NCBI GenBank assembly: GCA_028291305.1
Contig: JAQGII010000048.1
Span: forward strand, 1-8,996
Length of the DNA: 8,996 nt
From: Caulobacteraceae bacterium
GTDB taxonomy: Bacteria > Pseudomonadota > Alphaproteobacteria > Caulobacterales > Caulobacteraceae
Reading direction: 5' to 3'
Part shown: positions 5,014 to 8,996 of the stretch, in pieces
Position numbering within the stretch: the stretch's first letter is position 1
Layout of the letters: every line of letters starts with the position of its first letter
Translations under genes and position numbers: made by a program
Notes under the pieces: model-generated
Databases searched by the model: none
What the model was told of the DNA's origin: nothing
The model's input: the letters and a program-made list of their open reading frames with translations, nothing else

Positions 5014-5664
5014 GTGAGGCCCGTGACGCGCGGCTATTTCATCACTTTCGAAGGCGGGGAAGGGGCGGGGAAATCCACCCAGGTCCGCATCCTCGCCGAG
5101 CGCCTGAAGGGCGCCGGGGCCGAGGTCGTGGCCACGCGCGAACCGGGCGGCTCGTCCGGCGCCGAGGCGATCCGCGCCCTGCTGGTCACCGGCGATCCGG
5201 ACCGCTGGTCGGCGGTCAGCGAGACCCTGCTGATGTACGCCGCCCGGCGCGACCACATCGAACGCACCATCCGACCGGCGCTGGAGCGCGGCGCCTGGGT
5301 GATCAGCGACCGCTTCGCCGACTCCTCGCGCGCCTACCAGGGCGCCGGCGGCGGCGTGTCGCCGGATTTCCTGGCGGCGATGGAAACCCATGTGCTGGAG
5401 CAGACCCGGCCCGACCTGACCCTGGTCCTCGACCTGCCGGTGGAGCAGGGGCTGCAGCGCGCCGGCCACCGGGGCGGACCCGAGGCCCGGTTCGAGGCCA
5501 AGGGCCTGGCCTTCCACCAGCGGCTGCGCGACGCCTTCCTGGCCATCGCCCAGGCCGAGCCGGCGCGCTGCGCCGTGATCGACGCCCTGGCCCCACGCGA
5601 TGCGGTTTCCGAGGCGATCTGGGCCGCCGTCTCGGCGCGCCTGCCCGTCGGAGCCGCCGCGTGA
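5014..5664 (+). CDS. tmk: Thymidylate kinase
   Basis: dTMP kinase, 216 residues: phosphorylates dTMP to dTDP with ATP, in the cytoplasm, for dTTP synthesis. The P-loop GGEGAGKST is at residues 14-22; TREPGGS at 41-47 and the ISDRF motif (Asp99-Arg100-Phe101) with DSSRAYQG bind and position dTMP; the LID region is around 150-163 with several arginines. Length is typical. Start is uncertain between GTG 5014 and GTG 5023: GAGG at 5016-5019 lies only three bases before the second, and no clear site precedes the first. Both leave the whole domain intact. The stop overlaps the next start by four bases (GTGA), showing translational coupling to holB, the usual partner in proteobacteria. Confidence 0.95.
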   Translation: MRPVTRGYFITFEGGEGAGKSTQVRILAERLKGAGAEVVATREPGGSSGAEAIRALLVTGDPDRWSAVSETLLMYAARRDHIERTIRPALERGAWVISDRFADSSRAYQGAGGGVSPDFLAAMETHVLEQTRPDLTLVLDLPVEQGLQRAGHRGGPEARFEAKGLAFHQRLRDAFLAIAQAEPARCAVIDALAPRDAVSEAIWAAVSARLPVGAAA

Positions 5665-6665
5665 GCGCCGCCGAGGCCCCGCATCCGCGCGAGGTGTTCG
5701 GCTACGACGGCGGCGAGGCCGTGGAGACCGCCTTCCTGGAAGCCATGCAGCGCGGCCGCCTGCACCACGCCTGGCTGCTGACCGGTCCCGAAGGCGTGGG
5801 CAAGGCCACCTTCGCCTACCGCGCCGCCCGCCGCCTGCTCGGCGCGCGGCCGGACCCGAGCCACGGCCTGCTGGGATCCGATCCCGCCGATCCGGTCAGC
5901 CGCCAGGTCGCCGCCCGCTCGCACCAGGACCTGATGGTGCTGGAGCTGGCGTCCGAGGACGGCAAGCCGCGCAAATACATTCCGGTGGACGACGCCCGCA
6001 AGCTGCCGGAGTTCTTCTCCAAGGCGCCGGCCAGCGCCCCCTACCGGGTGGCCATCGTCGACGCCGCCGACGACATGAACATCAACGCCGCCAACGCCTT
6101 GCTCAAGACTCTGGAGGAGCCCCCGGCCCGCGGCGTGCTGTTCCTGGTGTCGCACGCGCCGGGCGGACTGATCGCCACCATCCGCTCGCGCTGCCGCCGG
6201 CTGGCCTTCCCCGCCTGGAGCGAGGCGCGCATTCAGGGCTTCCTGGAGGCCCGCATGGGCCTGGGCGCGGAGGAGGGGGCCCGGTTGGCGCACATGGCCA
6301 AGGGCGCGCCCGGCCGCGCCCTGTCGATGGCCGAGGGCGGCGCGCTGCAGGCGGACGCCGTGGCGCACGAGATCCTGAGCCGCCTGCCCGACACCGACGA
6401 CGCCGCCCTGCTGGCGGTGGCCGACAGCTTCCGCGGCGGCGAAGGGCAAAAGCGGTTCGAGATGCTGTTCGATCGCCTGGCCGACCAGGTGCACGCCATG
6501 ACCGTGCGGGCGAGCGAGCAGGGGGCCACGGCCGAGATCGAGCGCTGGGCGCGGGCCTGGGAGGGCCTGAACTCCCTGCCGCGCGAGGTGGAGGCCGTCA
6601 ACCTGGACCGCGCCGACGCCTTCTTCACCGCCATCGGCCGCCTGCGCCAAGCGGCGCGGGCCTGA
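5661..6665 (+). CDS. holB: DNA polymerase III delta-prime subunit
   Basis: The delta-prime subunit of the clamp loader, 334 residues, an AAA+ protein that with delta and tau/gamma loads the beta clamp on DNA. The first AAA+ part has TGPEGVGKAT at 41-50, AIVDAADDMN at 131-140 and NAANALLKTLEEPP at 142-155, with SRC at 176-178 as the arginine-finger box. The C-terminal collar helices follow, ending FFTAIGRLRQAARA. In E. coli delta-prime has four zinc-binding Cys between the Walker A and the middle motif; here that stretch (about 60-92) contains no Cys. The P-loop by contrast looks complete, whereas E. coli delta-prime does not bind ATP. Start GTG 5661 overlaps the tmk stop. It ends five bases before tatD. 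Confidence 0.93.
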   Translation: MSAAEAPHPREVFGYDGGEAVETAFLEAMQRGRLHHAWLLTGPEGVGKATFAYRAARRLLGARPDPSHGLLGSDPADPVSRQVAARSHQDLMVLELASEDGKPRKYIPVDDARKLPEFFSKAPASAPYRVAIVDAADDMNINAANALLKTLEEPPARGVLFLVSHAPGGLIATIRSRCRRLAFPAWSEARIQGFLEARMGLGAEEGARLAHMAKGAPGRALSMAEGGALQADAVAHEILSRLPDTDDAALLAVADSFRGGEGQKRFEMLFDRLADQVHAMTVRASEQGATAEIERWARAWEGLNSLPREVEAVNLDRADAFFTAIGRLRQAARA

Positions 6666-6670
6666 CGGAC

Positions 6671-7468
6671 ATGCTGATCGACAGCCACGTCAATCTGCAC
6701 GCGCCGCAGTTCGCCGGGGACCAGGCCGCCGTGATCGATCGCGCGCGCCAGGCGGGCGTTGGGCTGATGCTGACCATCTGCGACAAGGTCTCCGCGTTCG
6801 AGGCGGTGCACGCCATCGCCATGGGCCATGACGACATCTGGGCCACGGTCGGAATGCATCCCCACGAAGCCAAGGAAAATCCATCGCTTGACGCCGGAAC
6901 CTTAGAGGCCCTGGCGGCTCGGCCCAAGGTGGTGGGCATCGGTGAGTGCGGGTTGGATTTCCACTACGACCTGTCGCCGCGCGAGGTGCAGGCCGCCGTG
7001 TTCCGCGTCCACATCGAGGCGGCCCGCCGGACCGGCCTGCCGCTGGTGGTGCATACGCGGGAGGCGGACGAGGCGATGGGCCAGATCCTGGAGGAGGAGC
7101 ACGCCAAGGGCGCGTTCAAGCTCTTGATGCACTGCTACACCTCGGGCGCCGACCTGGCCCGGCGGGTGGTGGCGCTGGGCGCATGGTTCTCGGTTTCCGG
7201 CATCGCCACCTTCAAGCAGGCGGAGGCGGTGCGCGCGGTGATCCGCGACATGCCCGCCGACCGCATCATCGTCGAGACGGACTGCCCCTATCTGGCCCCG
7301 GTCCCGTTCCGAGGCCGTCGCAACGAACCCGCCTATATCCCTCATATCCTTGGCAAATTGGCCGAGATCCGAGGCTGGACCCTGGCCGAGGCCGAAGCGC
7401 GCACCGAGGACGCCTTCTTCGACCTGTTCGACCGCATCCCGAGGCCGGCCCTGGAGACGGCGGCATGA
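6671..7468 (+). CDS. TatD-family metal-dependent hydrolase
   Basis: A 265-residue TIM-barrel amidohydrolase of the TatD family (metal-dependent 3'-5' exonuclease/DNase or D-aminoacyl-tRNA deacylase-like activities are known in the family). Motifs in order: MLIDSHVNLH, VGMHPHEA (61-67), GIGECGLDFHYD with Glu92, LPLVVHTREAD with His128, MHCYTSG with His154, and VETDCPYLAPVPFRG with Asp204. The N-terminal metal motif, His-x-His in most members (DSHCHL), is His6-Val-Asn8 here; all other ligands are kept. ATG 6671 lies five bases after the holB stop, and the stop TGA overlaps the next ATG. In many alphaproteobacteria metG sits between holB and this gene; it is absent here. Family certain, substrate unknown. 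Confidence 0.92.
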   Translation: MLIDSHVNLHAPQFAGDQAAVIDRARQAGVGLMLTICDKVSAFEAVHAIAMGHDDIWATVGMHPHEAKENPSLDAGTLEALAARPKVVGIGECGLDFHYDLSPREVQAAVFRVHIEAARRTGLPLVVHTREADEAMGQILEEEHAKGAFKLLMHCYTSGADLARRVVALGAWFSVSGIATFKQAEAVRAVIRDMPADRIIVETDCPYLAPVPFRGRRNEPAYIPHILGKLAEIRGWTLAEAEARTEDAFFDLFDRIPRPALETAA

Positions 7469-8268
7469 GCGGGGCGCTGGAATATGTGATCCTGGGCTGC
7501 GGCTCCTCGGGCGGGGTGCCGCGCGCGGACGGCGCCTGGGGCGTGTGCGATCCCTCCAACCCGAAGAACCAGCGCAGCCGCTGCGGGATGATGGTGCGGC
7601 GGCGCTCGGAGGAGGGGCCCGGGCAGGAGACCACGGTGCTGATCGACACCTCGCCGGACCTGCGGCTGCAGACCGCCGCGGCGGGGGTCAAGCGCGTCGA
7701 TGCGGTGCTCTATACCCACGACCACGCCGACCAGGTGAACGGCATCGACGACCTGCGCGCCTTCTATATCCGCCACCAGCGGCGCACGCCCTGCTTCATG
7801 GACGCCCACACCTGGAGCAACATCGGCCGCCGCTTCTCCTACGTGTTCGAAGGCGAGGGCGGCTATCCGGCCATTTGCGAGCGCCTGGAGCTGCCGGGGT
7901 TCGGCGAACGCTGGACCATCGACGGCCCGTCCGGCGCGATCCCGGTGCAGACCTTCGACCAGGACCACGGCAACATCCGCTCCGTCGGCTATCGTATTGG
8001 CGACGTTGCCTATTCCAGCGACGTGGTGGGCCTGCCGGAGGCCAGTTTCGACCTGTTGGAGGGGGTGCGGGTGTGGGTGCTGGACGCCCTGCGCTACCGC
8101 GCGCACCCGACGCACGCCTCGGTGGACCAGGCCCTGCAATGGATCGACCGGGTGAGACCCGAGCGCGCCATCCTGACCAACATGCACGTCGACCTGGATT
8201 ACGAGACGCTGCGGCGCGAGCTGCCGCCCGGCGTCGAGCCGGCTTACGACGGCATGAGCTTTGCTTGA
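7465..8268 (+). CDS. PhnP-like metallo-beta-lactamase-fold hydrolase
   Basis: A 267-residue MBL-fold hydrolase close to PhnP/cyclic phosphodiesterases and the 'MBL fold metallo-hydrolase' that usually follows tatD in alphaproteobacteria. It opens with EYVILGCGSSGGVPR; Cys12, Cys28 and Cys40 recall the structural zinc cysteines of PhnP. The metal motif is THDHADQ (His85, His87, Asp89), so the fourth position, normally His, is Gln90. Later motifs: FDQDHGNIRSVGYRIG, YSSDV, LDALRYRAHPTHAS and AILTNMHVDLDYETL, closing with PAYDGM. All are typical of this subfamily. ATG 7465 shares ATGA with the tatD stop. Natural substrate is unknown; a phosphodiester is likely by homology. The gene name phnP is not used because no phosphonate genes are nearby. 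Confidence 0.9.
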   Translation: MSGALEYVILGCGSSGGVPRADGAWGVCDPSNPKNQRSRCGMMVRRRSEEGPGQETTVLIDTSPDLRLQTAAAGVKRVDAVLYTHDHADQVNGIDDLRAFYIRHQRRTPCFMDAHTWSNIGRRFSYVFEGEGGYPAICERLELPGFGERWTIDGPSGAIPVQTFDQDHGNIRSVGYRIGDVAYSSDVVGLPEASFDLLEGVRVWVLDALRYRAHPTHASVDQALQWIDRVRPERAILTNMHVDLDYETLRRELPPGVEPAYDGMSFA

Positions 8269-8285
8269 ACTGGGGCGTTAGACGC

Positions 8286-8948
8286 ATGAAAAGCTGGGTG
8301 ATTCCATCTGCCCTGAGCCTGGTCTGGCTGGGTCTCGCGGGCCCGGCGGCCGCGGCCTGCGCGCCCGCCGGCATCGTCCATATCGTGACCACGGAAACCA
8401 CGCCCGGCATCGATCCGCAGTCCTCCGACGCCAAGCCCAGGAGCCTGTTTCGCGAAGGCGCCCGTCGGTCGCGCCTGGAAGAACAACCCGACGAGACCAC
8501 CAAGGTCCACGCCCTGGCGGTGATCGACGAGCCGAACATCTGGATGGCCAACCTGGCCGACCGGACCGGCCGCCATATCGTGGACCCGGGACCGACGTTC
8601 AACACCCGGGCGGCCGTGTTCTCGGATGACCGGATTTCGCCGCGCATCCTGGACCTGGAGTTCGGCTGCGAAGCGGCCTACGTGGCCGCCAACGCGCCCA
8701 AGGTCGACCGGACCGAAACCGTCGACGGCCTGGCGCTGCAGGTGCACCGGTTCGTGGACGGGACAGAAACTGTTGAAATCCTCGAAAAACCCGGTGTCGG
8801 CGAGCCGTTGTTCGCGCGCTATTACCGCAGCGGCAAGCTGGTCTGGGCGATCCGCTACGACCTCTACGACACCGACGCGCCGTCGGACCCGGCCATGTTC
8901 ACTGCGCCCGCCGGTATCAAATACGAAGAGGTCCCCATCAAGCCCTGA
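8286..8948 (+). CDS. Secreted protein of unknown function, 220 residues
   Basis: Begins MKSWVIPSALSLVWLGLAGP with a standard Sec signal, probably cut after AAAA at residue 24 so that Cys25 starts or nearly starts the mature chain. The lipobox is poor (AAAC, no Leu at -3), so it is more likely periplasmic, with Cys25 and Cys128 possibly forming a disulfide. The middle is rich in short strands (WMANLADRTGRHIVDPGP) and the C-terminal part has GLALQVHRFVDG, LWAIR-like strands and a DPAMFTAPAGIKYEEV ending that recalls the LolA-like/DUF-type periplasmic proteins in which a final 'D..lF..P.gy' closes a curved sheet; this is resemblance only. ATG 8286 follows a GGGGCG stretch at 8272-8277 and the MBL stop by 17 bases, so it is likely the last gene of the transcript. 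I do not recognise a function. Confidence 0.8.
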   Translation: MKSWVIPSALSLVWLGLAGPAAAACAPAGIVHIVTTETTPGIDPQSSDAKPRSLFREGARRSRLEEQPDETTKVHALAVIDEPNIWMANLADRTGRHIVDPGPTFNTRAAVFSDDRISPRILDLEFGCEAAYVAANAPKVDRTETVDGLALQVHRFVDGTETVEILEKPGVGEPLFARYYRSGKLVWAIRYDLYDTDAPSDPAMFTAPAGIKYEEVPIKP

Positions 8949-8996
8949 TCCATTATTTCTGATAATATTCCTTAGGCGCAATTCGGATGTAGATCA
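8949..8996 (+). other. Window end after the secreted protein
   Basis: AT-rich tail with a weak inverted repeat ATTAT-ttctg-ATAAT (8952-8966), too short for a confident terminator. No gene start is visible before the window ends. Confidence 0.3.

Noticed and set aside
3877..5517. A 546-codon minus-strand open frame across rlpA and tmk, and a 438-codon one at 5334-6650
   Set aside because: Both lie antisense to well-identified genes, are rich in Gly, Arg, Ala and Gln, and have no recognisable motif; they arise from high GC at third positions.
4980..5660. holB extended upstream to 4980
   Set aside because: That stretch is an arginine/proline-rich shadow of tmk; GTG 5661 gives the normal delta-prime N-terminus and overlaps the tmk stop.
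7350..8286. Plus-strand frame reading through the MBL gene into the secreted protein as one 532-residue protein
   Set aside because: The part before 8286 is an out-of-frame shadow of tatD and the MBL gene. Only the part from ATG 8286 has a signal peptide and ribosome site.
1..8996. CRISPR array, insertion sequence or defence system
   Set aside because: No regularly spaced repeats, transposase motifs, terminal inverted repeats or recognisable defence domains were seen on either strand.

Overview
The window reads as chromosomal DNA of a high-GC alphaproteobacterium, most likely of the Caulobacterales (Caulobacter/Phenylobacterium type). The basis is the strong GC bias at third codon positions, EcfG-type stress promoters, a TonB-dependent receptor remnant, a possible CtrA box ahead of rlpA, and the order rlpA-tmk-holB-tatD-MBL hydrolase. 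The genus is inference; the sequence carries no species-level marker.

The left part (1-2793) is accessory and low in gene density. It holds several very small genes in both orientations: a 63-residue protein on the minus strand, a 71-residue KGG-repeat stress protein on the plus strand, a 49-residue Lmo0937-like membrane protein and a 48-residue one-helix membrane protein on the minus strand, and a doubtful 45-residue reading frame whose end looks like a PEP-CTERM sorting tail. Two of these genes have a close match to the EcfG (general stress response sigma factor) promoter GGAAC-N16-CGTT at a suitable distance, so this looks like a patch of general-stress small genes. It is followed by decayed genes: a TonB-dependent receptor with its signal peptide and TonB box joined out of frame to its last beta strand, and on the opposite strand a frameshifted cupin remnant.

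The middle (2794-3921) has an intact RMD1/DUF155-type membrane-anchored protein, then a convergent tRNA-Ser(UGA) with encoded CCA, then the upstream region of rlpA with a TTAA-N6-TTAA element.

The right part (3922-8948) is a compact housekeeping block on the plus strand: the lipoprotein RlpA (cell-wall remodelling at division), thymidylate kinase (dTTP synthesis), the clamp-loader delta-prime subunit, a TatD-family hydrolase, a PhnP-like metallo-beta-lactamase-fold hydrolase and a secreted protein of unknown function. Start/stop overlaps of 4 bases (tmk/holB and tatD/MBL) and gaps of 5-51 bases elsewhere argue for one transcript. The block couples nucleotide supply, replication and cell-wall separation. 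Two of its enzymes have a metal-ligand position changed from the textbook motif (TatD His-x-Asn, MBL His-x-His-x-Asp-Gln). No phage, CRISPR, insertion sequence or defence system was found, and nothing here is clearly a new multi-gene system. The most worthwhile items are the EcfG-driven small genes and the two decayed genes.
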